A DNA stretch of 64,000 nucleotides from Cinnamomum chago (taxonomy: Eukaryota > Streptophyta > Magnoliopsida > Laurales > Lauraceae). The DNA lies in NCBI GenBank assembly GCA_038049695.1, contig CP142451.1:65539501-65603500 (forward strand), written 5' to 3'. A model generated the notes under the pieces. The model saw only the letters and a program-made list of their open reading frames with translations, ran no database searches and was not told the DNA's origin. A program made the translations under genes and the position numbers. Of the stretch, positions 36,162-46,980 are shown piece after piece (position 1 is the stretch's first letter; each line of letters starts with the position of its first letter).

Positions 36162-37864
36162 TCTAGGGTTAGGATCCCTAGGACTTTCAGCCTGGTCCTC
36201 CTCTTTTTCCCCTCCTTCCAACACATATACAACCACATAAAACTAGAAACAAGAAGACTTTAAACTCATGTTTTCAAGGCATTAAATGAGGCTATCAAGA
36301 TACATTAAGAGCATTTATTTCAACAATAAAAATCAATGAAAGCATGAAAATCAATTAATGTTTCACCAAACCATTTAAAACTTAAAACACCCAATCATTC
36401 ACTTGCCTCAAGTCCAAGCTAGCAGTACCAAGCCTCAAATCACCTCTATAGCTCAAATCCAAGCTACAAACAAAAACCCCCAAAACAACCCTAAAATGGG
36501 TTACACAAAGAATGAAAATGATAGAACTTTCAATAATGAAAATGTAGCTTCTCAAGGGCTAGAGGAACACTAATCTAGGAGATGGGAAGGATTACTTACT
36601 TGGATGACCTTCAAATGAGAAGAGCTAGCTCAAAGGAAGTCTCAAAGTTGATGGATTTCTCTACAAAAGGTATCAAAAGGAAGCTCTCAATACGAGGAAG
36701 AGAATGGGGATCTCCATGTTGATGCTGGTGCAAGGTTAGTGTGGATTGGAGATGGAGAAGCAAGAAGAAGAAGAGAAAAGCAAGAAAAACCCTAGGTTGC
36801 TGGTTTGTGCTGGAACAAATGAAGAATGAATGGAAATGAAGAATGGCTTCCCTTTGTTAACAAATGAGTTGGGTCCCACTACTAAAGGAACTTGTTTGGC
36901 TGAAATCATCTCTTTTGGGATCTCGGATGAATTCGACGAAGAAGGAAGAAATGATTGTCGAAATATCTAGCTTCTAAAAAGTATTTGTTTCGCGGGTTTC
37001 GGGGACATCAAGTTTTGGGTACAGGTTTAGTGTAAAAGGACTGTTTTGCCCCTCAAGGCTTGAAAATCGGGTTTCGAGACCTCGAATGGAAACGGGATCA
37101 ACATGAAAGTTGTAGGGATCAGTAAGGTAGATTAAACGGGATAATAATGCAATTCAAAACAATTCCGAAAAATCCTCTAAGTAAATGCAAAGTCGGAAGG
37201 GGAACCCCCAAAGGGCCCCACTAGCTATCAAGCACTCAAAGTTGCCCAAAACTAAAACAAAAGCTATTCCAAACCCAACTTAGCCAAAATCACTAATCAA
37301 GCTTAGCACTAACACACAACTTAATTAGCACTAATCGGGTTCACTCGGGTCGGGGTCTTACAATATATATCTCTCCCCTAGGAGTGCAACAATATGAGGA
37401 AAAAGAAAACCCTAGGCGTGCAAACCCATTGGCTGTCCAAAAGGAGAGTTTCATACGCCCATGGCTAGCTTCTTCTTCCTTCATTGATGAGAGGAAATCA
37501 GGTCTGGGTCTTTCCACAAAATATAGTTCAGAAAACCTCTCAAGGAATCCATAGTTTGATCCCACAATCATAGCCAATCAGATTGGGTTGTGGAATAGAA
37601 GAGAAGATCAAAAGAAAAGTCATCGCAGAAAATTCCTACAACTTGTATTGCTGATTCCAGGCCTGTGATCAGTCCTTTGGAACTTTAGCTTCAGAGATTT
37701 GAAGTCTTCATATAATCAAGGTATTAGTCCTCTCTCATCTCCTTTTATTATACACTTGTTGATCATGATTTCATGGTGTTATTATGCGTATTTTATGGCT
37801 GATTTGCGCTGCCCAGATCAGATCTGTTTTGACGATCCAAAATCAGCCATGGACGTCCCTAACA

Positions 37865-38494
37865 TGAGAGTTTAGATCTGAATCACGGGAAACCAAGGAA
37901 ACCATGATGCCCTTTACACTTAGCCTCAAATAAACCAATAACCATAAAAAGAAAGTAAAAGTCTTGTGGGCCACATGGAGAGGATATTATCACCTGCAAG
38001 TTATTATCTCATACAACAAAGCATCTCACAAAACTAGGTTACCAAACCACAATGGAAAAACAAGATGCCAAAGGTTACCACCCTATTAATACATGCACTT
38101 CGCAAAGGGGGTTCGGGGGTGTCCCTCGGCGGGGTTCGAGCTTCATATATAAAAATTCGGATCAAAGAACTTTAGAAAATTCTATCTGCAGTCGGCTAGC
38201 CGACTGGTCTAGGTCGGTTAGCCGAGCTGACGAACCCAAAAATTTTGGTTTTTGTCAAATCATAGCCAACTGATCCCAAACTCTTTCTTATGATTCCAAG
38301 CACCATCTAATGGCTTCCTGCCATCTTTCCATCATGATTAAACCCTTTTGTGACATTCCAAACATGGATTTACTACAAAAAGTAAGCAAACTCAATCATA
38401 ACTGATCCTTACATAGCCCTACTTCTATCCTCTTCGTATCTCATGCAAAGATTAGATCTAGATCGTTGATCTAACATGATTAGAGATGAGGTAT
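37865..38494 (-). other. Probable copia leader, unassigned junction
   Basis: No ORF of note. It lies between the end of the C2 LTR and the C1 primer-binding site, so on the minus strand it would be the C1 leader, possibly with some C2 internal sequence at the left. It contains a short palindromic cluster at 38,189-38,228. It does not visibly match 12,508-13,564, the other stretch assigned to the C1a leader. Confidence 0.4.
38189..38228. repeat. Palindromic cassette, CGGCTAGCCG type, short (copia leader)
   Basis: AGTCGGCTAGCCGACT is a perfect 16-bp palindrome, followed after 7 bp by GGTCGGTTAGCCGAGC. It is the same type as in LTR-B (2,724) and the CACTA interior (23,047), here next to a copia primer-binding site. 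Confidence 0.7.
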
Positions 38495-38508
38495 GACTCT
38501 GATACCAA
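38495..38508 (-). other. Copia primer-binding site (initiator tRNA-Met type)
   Basis: On the minus strand TTGGTATCAGAGTC lies one base after the LTR end CTTCCAACA. TGGTATCAGAGC is the usual complement of the plant initiator tRNA-Met 3' end; one base near the end differs. This makes the adjacent LTR a 5' LTR. Confidence 0.8.
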
Positions 38509-38509
38509 T

Positions 38510-40090
38510 TGTTGGAAGTAGGTGGGCTTCGTGGATAGATTTTCAAAACTTTTGACCCACTTGAGTCAGGGATCAACTATCTATAAGGCTATAAAACCTA
38601 ATCTAGGATGCAATCCCTCATTCTCATCAATCATGTACAGCAATATAACCTTTGGAGCCCGGTAGTGCTCTAATGGAGGAGAAGATAATTAACTTCATCA
38701 TGAACTCTTCTTGAAATAATTAGAGATCTCCAAGACCTTGTTGTCTTCCACGCTATGACCCTCTATCAGATCTCTATTATGAAGAAGATTGGTGGTATCT
38801 CCAAGAGAAAATCCAACTAGAAACTCCAAGGAACTCGAAGAGAGAGAGGAAGAGGAGAGATGTGCAACTTTTGCATAAAGGCTGTTTTGGGCATGGATAA
38901 AGGTGTTGGACGTCCAAGGGTGTTTCTCCCTTATTTATAGCCCACAAATCTCCTATTAAGACTCTCTTACTAATTGCATTAGAAGTCACACTTCCACACA
39001 AATTAATAGCTTACTATTACCACTATTAGAAATCTCACTTCAAATAGAAATAGTAACTTTCTAATTCCTTCCTTTTAGAGTTCAAGTAAGATTAGTAACT
39101 TTCGAATATCTTGGGCTAGCGTGGGGACCGCTAGGGATTCATTAGAAAGATGGCTCCAACTGGGACTTGCGACCCCACATCTCATGTGCAATCCGGGCTC
39201 ACAATTAATTGCAAATAACATCACTATATAAATGAAATTGCACTCCAGTCTTAGGAATAAATTACAATGAAGACCCTAAACTTCCCAATTACCACAAGTA
39301 GGCCCCTCTATCATTATCCATGGATCAATTGGAATAAGTCTGTCCCATCCAATCTTAGATCTATATCTTATTAATCATGAGCCCTAATTAATCATAGTGA
39401 TCATCAGTACCATCCAATTAACTCTTAATCGAGATGGGTGCGCACTTACTAATGATAAATCCATTAATTGGCATAAGGGGATAATATAGATAGATTTCAT
39501 CTTGATCATTGGATGCTCCCGCAGTCCTACTACCATGTACCCAAGACACCGAGGTGTTGACCTACAATTGGCCTCACTCATTGGTGACTCAAACCAAATG
39601 AATAGATAGAAACTTGAGTTCATCAATGTCTAAGGATTGAGAGCCTATTGCTAGGGAATTATGAGAGCATGCCTTAAAATCGAGACAGTATTTCATAAGG
39701 TGCTTCTCATGGTCCTTCAATACATTCAATGTACCAGCACTATGATTCAGAATCTTACATTCTGATGATCGAAATAAATCACACTATCTCATAGTGATCA
39801 AAGTGCTGCAACCTTATCAGATGAGATGCCCAGTCTCATCAATGATTGTGAATATATTTTAAGTATAAGATTTGTGACACATATCTCCTGTATGTGGATC
39901 TCATCCATATACATATATCACATCAAATATACTAATGTGACCCGGTTCATCTCATGAACCATTATGTCATATGTATTGGTTATGTGCGTTAAGTAATAAA
40001 ATATCATTCATCTCATGAAAGGAAAGCATGATTTCATTGATAAATCAATTTATTACATCAATTGATGGATTGAGTCCATACAATCTAACA
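38510..40090 (-). mobile_element. C1 copia 5' LTR, complete (probably C1a)
   Basis: A 1,581-bp LTR, starting at 40,090 with TGTTAGATTGTATGG and ending at 38,510 with CCAACA. It is nearly identical to the C1a 3' LTR (7,264-8,518) and to the three pieces of the C1b 3' LTR. With the PBS on its lower-coordinate side it is a 5' LTR reading leftward, so the internal region expected to its left fits C1a at 8,534-12,480. TATAAATA is at 38,932-38,939 on the minus strand. It interrupts the C3 LTR at 40,091; TCCTC would be the right target duplication, and its partner would be left of the window. Confidence 0.82.
38932..38939 (-). promoter_or_regulatory. TATA box candidate of C1 LTR
   Basis: TATAAATA on the minus strand, in the context GCTATAAATAAGGGAG, conserved in the 3' LTR at about 7,370. 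In C1b (about 50,355) it reads TATATAAG. It lies about 420 bp from the LTR 3' end, a reasonable place for a U3 promoter. Confidence 0.55.
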
Positions 40091-41164
40091 TCCTCTATGT
40101 TTGAACTCGCACTAGGGTGTGGGCCTCTTCTGCGAATTATCTTTGCTCTCCAAAACGAGATTTCTCTTATTATTTTGTAACCTATAGAGCAATAGCGCAT
40201 ATTTATAGGCTACAATAGGGACCTTAAGAAGGGAATAATGATAGGCTTCTTATGAAAACATGAAACCCTAATTCGACCCAAATTAGAATCCTAGTCCACT
40301 AAAGAATTATAATTGCACTCCTGTCCTTATTCTCAAAATAATATTTCAAGCTTTTTGTTATTAAATGCTTATTATTCTCCCCGCGTTAATATTTCAGATA
40401 TCTATCAATTAAATAATTACTGACATCTATATTTAATCGATATCTTTATTATTCCTTGAGACCTTACACTTAACTTATTTGATATATTGGACACAAAGTC
40501 CACCTGCAGGGTTCGACATAATCAAAACTTAAAAGCTTCATCAAGGTGATATCATCAATCCCAATTACGGGACATGGATTCCGTCAATAAACTAATATGC
40601 ACCATACACGTAATGTAGTCATCCAATTTACTGAGATTATTGACCCATAAAAGATCTCACTCCTTCGTAAATCAAAATGCCAAACACTAACTATATGTGT
40701 CTATTATTTATGTCGGGATTAAAAGTACAACCACTCATAAGAACCATTTGGATGTTAATCATCTTATATAGTCAATATAAAGACAATAAAAAAAATGGTC
40801 ATATTCAATACACACAAAGCGTACTAGCATAATGAGTCGAAATTATACCATTTCTCCCAGCCTAGACAAGCCTGCTGAAACATCATGCTACAATCGTACC
40901 GATGGTGTGTCCAAATCCATTTAGATTGTGAACAACAACTTATATTCTATAAAAACCGACAAATAAGCCCTCCGTGTATAAGTAGAACTCTACACACCAA
41001 TTTGTCTACTTTATAGAATAAAAGACACACACATGCATAATAATTAATAATGCAACCATTTGCCCATACAAAATCTCAATTAGATAAGAAGATAAAATAT
41101 ACTAATAAGTGAATCAGTCAAAGACAAATACATAAAAGTATGTTTTTAGTATAAATTCCCAACA
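40091..41164 (-). mobile_element. C3 copia-like LTR, partial
   Basis: A minus-strand LTR starting at 41,164 with TGTTGGGAATTTATACT, a common copia LTR start. It contains CCTATAAATATGCG (about 40,195-40,208), a TATA box candidate. It is cut at 40,090 by the C1 5' LTR. No polypurine tract abuts 41,164, so this is the outer end of the element and 41,165 onward is older host DNA. No C3 coding sequence is in the window. Confidence 0.65.
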
Positions 41165-41978
41165 ATAAGACCATGAAACTTACCGTTAAGAAAAACACTA
41201 TCGAACTTTAAGCCTGTAAAATCAAGAGCTAGGATATTTTGATGGGGCTAATTTTTGTGTGTGACCCTTATCTAATGAGACCTTTCCATCTAAGTTACCT
41301 CCGTTGATAGGACAGCATGAAAGCCGGGACTGAGCCATGATATAGGCCTTGGAGGGTGGGGGAATTGGTAAAAACTAACATTAAATCTTCATTCATTCAA
41401 AGGGGTTTTTCGAAAATTGGGGTTGGCAGGGTTACGCCCCTACATACATGAGCTAGAATGTAAAAGCTAAGCATGTGGTCTGTTTGCATGTGAAAATCTG
41501 CCCAACAATTATATAACTTTACAAGATTTGTTTACCTTAAAGGAAAAACATTATTAACACTACAAGATTGGAAAGTCAAGCTTTGTGCAAATCAATTTCT
41601 TGATTTAATTTCAGTTCAATATAAAATTCCACTATTCCCCTCAGTTTAATTCAGTCCCAACTTTTTGACCCTGCAGAACTTAATTTCAATAGACATGCTT
41701 TGCTCGCCTGAAGTTTTACAATTCAAGAACTTGGAACTATGCATGAACCCACTTTTGAGTCAAGTAAATCGGCTGCGCCTCACCTATTTCATGGTCCAAT
41801 TTGATAAGATTTGCCTTCCGTATTCAGCGAGAAGAGTGACACGCAGTGGAGGCAAGTCTACTCCCGAGTAGAGATTCAAGACCGACCAAGTTTGAAAAGA
41901 ATGGTACTCAAAATAAACATGTCTCTCGCTGATAGGAGCACCAGGAATACCATAATAATTCGTAAAGACTCAGAAGAT
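41165..41978. other. Low-copy DNA, no gene recognised
   Basis: No repeat from elsewhere in the window, no ORF with a domain and no convincing splice structure. The largest ORF (41,665-41,871, plus) is 68 codons and not recognised. Confidence 0.5.
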
Positions 41979-41981
41979 TAA

Positions 41982-42874
41982 GGGCACGTTTGGTAAACGG
42001 TGAAGAATCCTATATTTAGAGGATTCTCTCCATCTCCAAAGAAAGCCACAATCCTCAAGTAGAATTCCCAATGAAAGTTTCATGTTTGGATGGAGGGAGG
42101 ATTCTTATAAGTTGTAGAATGTATGATCCAATTGATGTTTATACAAATATCTCAAGATAAAGTAAGGATCAACGGTTGAAATTTGGTCACCTTACCGTGT
42201 TTCACCGTCCAAAACTAATGACCGGTTTTGATCTTGATCGTGGACCCCACATAAACCCAAAAATGAGAAAAAACGGACTGTTTTCAATACTAGTTTGCAC
42301 AGTAACACATTTTGACACATATCTCGAGATTTAAGATGAATCAACAGCTGAAATTTTGGGACATAGCCGTTATGGACCTTCTTAACACAATTAACGGTTC
42401 AGATCATGATTGTGGGGCCCACAGGAACCAGAAAATTGAAAACAAGGGACTGTATTTAATCCCGTTTTTTGGCCCACTGCATCACAGAATATGGCATTTT
42501 AACGGTTTGGACGATTTTGTAAATATCTCACGATCTATGATGAATCAACGGCTGAAATTTTGTGACATAGCCGTTTTGAACCTTCTTCACACTTTTATCG
42601 GTTCAGATCTTGATTGTGGGGCCCATAGAAACCAAAAAATGCAAAAAATCGATCTGATTTAAATTAACGCCTGAAATCACTGTAGCTCCGCAAATCCTCA
42701 CTTGTGTGGATTCCACGGATCCGGGGGGGGGGGTGTCTGACGCCTAAAATAATTAGAAACGAGGAATCCTCGCATCCATTCAAGGCTTTTCCACGCTGAA
42801 TCAAACGTGGGTTTTCCACGGAATCGCGGAAAAGCAGCAGAAATCCGCGGTGAGGATTTGTACCAAACGTGCCC
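41982..42874. mobile_element. PIF/Harbinger-like non-autonomous element
   Basis: Terminal inverted repeat GGGCACGTTTGGTA at both ends, flanked by the 3-bp duplication TAA (41,979-41,981 and 42,875-42,877). A TWA target and GGGC-type ends fit Harbinger/Tourist-related MITEs. The 893-bp interior has three diverged direct repeats of ~130 bp (about 42,145-42,275, 42,316-42,440 and 42,520-42,655), each with GATGAATCAACGGCTGAAAT-like and TTGTGGGGCCCA blocks. An 11-base G run lies at 42,723-42,733. No transposase. Confidence 0.8.
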
Positions 42875-42877
42875 TAA

Positions 42878-43156
42878 GGCTGTCAAAACCCAGAAAGCAG
42901 GGTAGTCTGCCCTAACTTTTTCACATATGCATGCGGCTGGGTCTATGTCATGCCAAAGCACTATTACAAGATAATTTTGAGAAAATTTTAAATAAAGTAT
43001 TATATTAAAAAAAGAAAGAAATAACCGAGCAATTGGTAACATCTGTAAAAATCATGATTGATTCATAGGCCTCCTTGTTTGGACGGAATTGAATTCAAAG
43101 GTAGTGATTGATTCAGATGTGGTTGTTTGCACACAGAAGTAATGATTTAGATGGGC
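42878..43156. other. Low-copy DNA between two MITEs
   Basis: Nothing recognised: AT-rich, no ORF above background, no terminal repeats that I could pair. Confidence 0.4.
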
Positions 43157-43159
43157 CCT

Positions 43160-43364
43160 CACTACACCAAAAATCGGAAATTGGAACGGAAAAGCGTTCC
43201 TAATCCTTCCGTTCCTAATCCGTTAAAGTGTTCCAATTTCCGTTCCAATTTGGTACCAACCGTTCCTAATCCAAATTGGAACGGAAATTGGAACACTTTA
43301 ACGGATTAGGAACGGAAGGATTAGGAACGCTTTTCCGTTCCAATTTCCGATTTTTGGTGTAGTG
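43160..43364. mobile_element. Foldback MITE, CACTA-type ends, 205 bp
   Basis: It starts CACTACACCAAAAATCGG and ends with the exact inverse, CCGATTTTTGGTGTAGTG. The arms are complementary over about 85-90 bp with a loop of only about 30 bp, so the whole element is one hairpin. The 3-bp duplication CCT flanks it (43,157-43,159 and 43,365-43,367), as in CACTA elements. The arms repeat the word GTTCCAATTTCCGTTCC. The near-perfect arms suggest a recent origin. Confidence 0.92.
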
Positions 43365-43367
43365 CCT

Positions 43368-45034
43368 CTTTATTGGCATGGAATTAGAATAAATAGGAGT
43401 AATGGATTCAAATGGGATGATTTGTTTGAACGGTGGAATGTATTGTCAATGGACCTTGGGGATGGACACGCACATAAATTTATGTAACGGCCAACACTCC
43501 TGTAAGGAAATCTCTCAAGAGAGAAGCTATGCAGATCCTCCTTTTTTAGGGACGTCGCAAACCAATCCTCATGAATTGGCACAAGCCCAAAACTGATGCT
43601 CATTCAATTGTTACTCACTAATGAATTAAATCGTAAAACCAACCAATACCTTATAAAACCATTAAACTTGAACTCTATATATCAAGCAGTTGAGATATTA
43701 ATCCATTGAGATAACACTAGTAGGTCTCATTGAGATCTTTTATCCTCCTTATCCTATGATTAGCATGGCCCAGGTGGGCCTTACAATGTTATCCCTTGTA
43801 GTTGACTCTTAGGAGAGCATAACCTTTATATATGTATATACAACTATTAGCACTTGAGCATGGGAACACCAGTGGATGAGAAGGGGGATGGAAACGTCTA
43901 GATTGTGCCTACTTCTCTACAAAATTCTAGGTCCATCACATGATCCAAATCCCTTCATTCATGGCCCATAAATCCAACAGTCTAGTCCATTTGAATCACT
44001 ACAAAGCCATGGAATCAGTGATTTTTAGAGGGTACACTATGTGTTGGTCGTTCGGGTTGGTCATTAGGTAGGCCTAGTATGCTTGCGTACCTCGTACAGG
44101 CCGGTGATCACCAGGCTATATATACTGGTGAATAGGTGGACCCACTTATATGGTTAAACTCTCGCAGGAGACAACCTTGAAAGATAACTTTTGGCGGCCA
44201 CCTAGGGCCGTGCACAGGGAGGGCCGGGGTGTTGTTTGGTGGAAAGATTTCATTGAATTGTAGTGGTTTGCAAAATACCAATCCCAATGGATGATCATAA
44301 TCCCATGCATCCATGGTGCTCAAGTTTAATTGTTTAAGAAAAAAATATTCTTAGTATTTCAATTCAATAGTAAGTAACAATTGGATGAGTGTCAAATTTA
44401 AACCGGTGCCACATGCCTAAAAAGAGAGATCACAAAATGTTTCTCACGAGAGACACCTTTAGGAGAATATTTCCTATTTCTGTGTGTTAAAGGACAAAGG
44501 GTCAAAGACCCAGCCCAGCCCTCAAGATGGCAGGATTTTCAAAACGGGACTCTACCCTACCCTTGGGCATTTGCTCAAGAGAAAAGGCTCTCATTTTTTT
44601 CAAGCTTCAACGACCTTGACCTCCTTGTTAGAAGGCCAGATTGACAGCCTTGTTATCACCTTAAGTGTAACTCGCATCAATAGAGCGGTTTCTTGAAAGG
44701 CCCATTAGATTCTAGAAAATGCACGAGGATGCGGTAGAATAGCCATGTATCGAAAATGGGCGTTACTTTCATATTTGTTTATTTTTTCATATTCGAGTAC
44801 TTTGAAATTGAGTATTAAAAGAAGAAGAAGAAGAAAATGATGAAAACAACCAATGTCTTCTACCACTATACATGCTGGACTAGATGAAATGGTATTCCTT
44901 AAGATGGTTTAATTATCACTCTTGTATTTTGAGTCCCACCAACAACATGCACGTATTTGGTGGCATTACAAATTGCACTCAGCGCCGCAACTTATCAAGT
45001 TACGCAAGAAGTTTCGTCATTTTTTCCACTAACC
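43368..45034. other. Low-copy DNA 3' of the GA3ox-like pseudogene
   Basis: No recognised coding sequence. ORFs at 43,402-43,596, 44,108-44,323 and 44,484-44,696 are short and unmatched. A short GAA repeat is at about 44,821-44,837. It probably belongs to the same old host segment as the pseudogene. Confidence 0.45.
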
Positions 45035-45800
45035 TTACTCTAAACTTCCATCGTCGCTCACATTGGAAGGCTCATCCATTGGTGCACGTAGGCTAACAAC
45101 AGCAAGAGCATCTTGGAAGTATTTCCTCTTGATTCCAAGGTATTCATCCCATGTCAGGGATCGGTAGAGCTGGGGCCTGTCTGCACTGACCAGCTTGGAT
45201 AGCGGTGTGATCAGAGCATCTTTCGTTGGGCCGATGAAGATCGGGACGGAGAGACGGTGGTGGGCCGATTGACGATCGCGCGGTGCAGAGGTGCCCTGAA
45301 TCTTCCATTACTGAGGATCTGGAGGAGGTCTCCCACATTGACAACAAATGAGTCTGGAACTGGGCCGATGGTCACCCAGTGGGCTTGGGTCCCATGCTCT
45401 CGTAGGAACTGGAGGCCACTCGTTCTACTTGGATAGAGGACGGTGACGATGGGGGAGTCGCTGTGAGCTACCAAGCCAATGGCCCTGTTGGGGTCCGGGC
45501 AGGGTGGGTACCAGTTCAACTGCAGCGTGGTCCACGGCCGTCAAAGTCGCCACTGGGGCCTGCCCAATCTAAGTCTGTCTTGGTTGTGCCCACTGAAGCT
45601 CGCATCAGCCACAGGATCCTTACACAAAGGGCCTTCATCTCCTTCTTGTATTCTTCCATTGCATCACTGAATAGGAAACCCATTGTTCTTTTAGCCTCCC
45701 TCCCACATAGATATATGACTTTCTTGCCCGCCAAGGATTGAACACAAAAGAATTCTGGGGCTGGTACAAGTTTGAAATCGTTAGTTGGGTCAAGCCCAAA
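45035..45800 (-). pseudogene. Gibberellin 3-beta-dioxygenase-like gene, 3' part, frameshifted
   Basis: GA 3-oxidase is a soluble Fe(II)/2-oxoglutarate dioxygenase that makes bioactive gibberellins. Minus-strand segments in order: MEEYKKEMKALC, RILWLMRASVGTT and WAGPSGDFDG in one frame (to about 45,540). In a second frame come LNWYPPCPDPNRAIG, AHSDSPIVTVLYPS (His and Asp iron ligands), VVNVGDLLQILSNGRF and PLHRAIVNR (second His). In a third frame come HRLSVPIFIGPTKDAL (Arg that binds 2-oxoglutarate), LTWDEYLGIKRKY and a stop at 45,035. Frame changes near 45,538 and 45,268 each fit one lost base. The N-terminal half was not found up to 46,612, where copia C1b begins. All four iron and co-substrate residues are still encoded. 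Other 2-OG oxidases are possible, but the NWYPPCPDPNRA and WDEYLG wording favours GA3ox. Confidence 0.85.
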
Positions 45801-46612
45801 CAGACCCAAATACTATAATGGTCAGCGCGCACCTTAAATGGACGATGCAAATCACGAGGTTAGGGTGGGATTGGAAATTGCAAGCTTAGATTTGGAAAAT
45901 ATACAAAATTGGCACGATCCGCTGACCATGACAATATTCAATTCAGCAGCAGCTTTAATTATGTTTTGAGGCCCTTAAATATGTGATTGCCATCATTAAT
46001 TCCCATCAGAACTTCTAACCCACTCTAATCCAATGTAATACAAGCCTCGAGGAGGGCCACACAGAAGGGTTTCCAGTTTAAAAAATTTAGTCTCTTTCTT
46101 TTTCGGTGTAAGAAAATTCAATAATTAGAAAACCAAAACAACTACAAAGGAAGAGTTATTAGCTTCAATTTAGTCCAAAGGGAATGATATACACTATGAG
46201 ATTGAACATGTGTTCTGTATATGACTATATATTTTGGATATAATCAAAATAAATCAATCCAATGATGTATATCACTCTTGGTTATGCCTTTGATGCTTTT
46301 GAACATGTGCTATAAATGGATACCATTAAGCAAAGGCGGGACCCCATTTCTTGAAATCCAAACCATTCATCCCAAACACGTGCGCATATTGATTATGGGA
46401 AAGATATATAGTAATGCGTTTTGGATTGAAATATGGGGCAACCTCATGAAGTAGGTATCTCAGGGGGTGCTTGATACGAGCAAGATGGATCAAGAAAAAC
46501 AGGCCCCAGGATATGGTCATTTCTCTTTTCTTCTATATAAAAGAGAAACAATCACATGAAGTCGATCAGCCTCATTTTTGCTCTGTGGATCTTCTCATGG
46601 GATAGGTCAAGC
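45801..46612. other. Region 5' of the GA3ox-like pseudogene
   Basis: On the minus strand the first exon of a GA3ox gene should lie here or beyond, separated by an intron, but no matching coding sequence was seen. The DNA is AT-rich and low-copy. It ends at the C1b 3' LTR; CAAGC (46,608-46,612) would be the target duplication. Confidence 0.45.
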
Positions 46613-46980
46613 TGTTGGAAGTTGGTGGGCCTCGTGGATAGATTTTCAAAAACTTTTGACCCACTTGACTCAGGGATCAACTATCCATAAGGCTACAAAA
46701 CCCAATCCAAGATGCAATCCCTCAATCTCATCAATCATATACAGCAATATAACATATGTAGAAGATAGAAATCACCAACTACACGCAACAAAATAATCTA
46801 CATCAAGTAGAGAAGTAGATTATACCTTTGAACCCGGTAGTGCTCTAATCGAGGATAAGACAATCAACTAGAACAAGAACTCTTATTGAAGCAATTAGAG
46901 ATCTCCAAGACCTTGTTGTCTTCCACATTATGACCCTCTATCAGATCTCTTTTCTCAAGAAGATGTGTGGGATCTCCAAG

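Larger units (their letters stand above)
34394..36189 (+). mobile_element. Solo LTR-S copy 3
   Basis: A 1,796-bp LTR flanked by perfect GCCTG duplications (34,389-34,393 and 36,190-36,194). Removing it restores GTGGCCTGGTCCTCCTC, matching the other LTR-A copies. It carries the GGTCGACC cassette (34,911-35,044), a TATAAAAT box at about 35,078, a six-unit 35-bp array (about 35,715-35,925) and a 26-base C run (36,136-36,161). Confidence 0.9.
32518..37362 (-). mobile_element. LTR-A copy 5, minus strand, holding LTR-S
   Basis: It starts at 32,518 with TGTCACGACCCCGG (inverted LTR end) and finishes at 37,362 with the inverted TGTAAGACCCCG start. Without the nested LTR-S it is about 3.04 kb. The flanks AAATA and ATATA agree at four of five bases. 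The conserved CCGTCGTGT block is at 33,031-33,073 on the minus strand. Its 3' part is an inverted copy of host LTR-A 30,098-31,074, with the C2 start between the arms. Confidence 0.83.
31075..37864 (+). mobile_element. C2 copia-like LTR, plus strand, split by LTR-A
   Basis: It begins TGTTGGGTTTTGTGTATACC at 31,075, immediately after GATATC of the LTR-A host. It continues to 32,517 and resumes at about 37,363-37,368 (CTAAATATATCTCTCCCC) after the nested LTR-A. A likely end is CCCTAACA at 37,864, complementary to the start TGTTGGG, giving about 1.94 kb of own sequence. No matching 5-bp duplication or clear primer-binding site follows 37,864, so I cannot tell a solo LTR from the 5' LTR of a truncated element. 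No coding sequence was recognised. Confidence 0.6.

Noticed and set aside
38495..38508. tRNA gene
   Set aside because: Only the 14-base primer-binding complement is present, next to an LTR end; no cloverleaf follows.
41231..41470. Possible organelle-derived insert
   Set aside because: A few GC-richer phrases looked organelle-like, but I could not recognise any plastid or mitochondrial gene.
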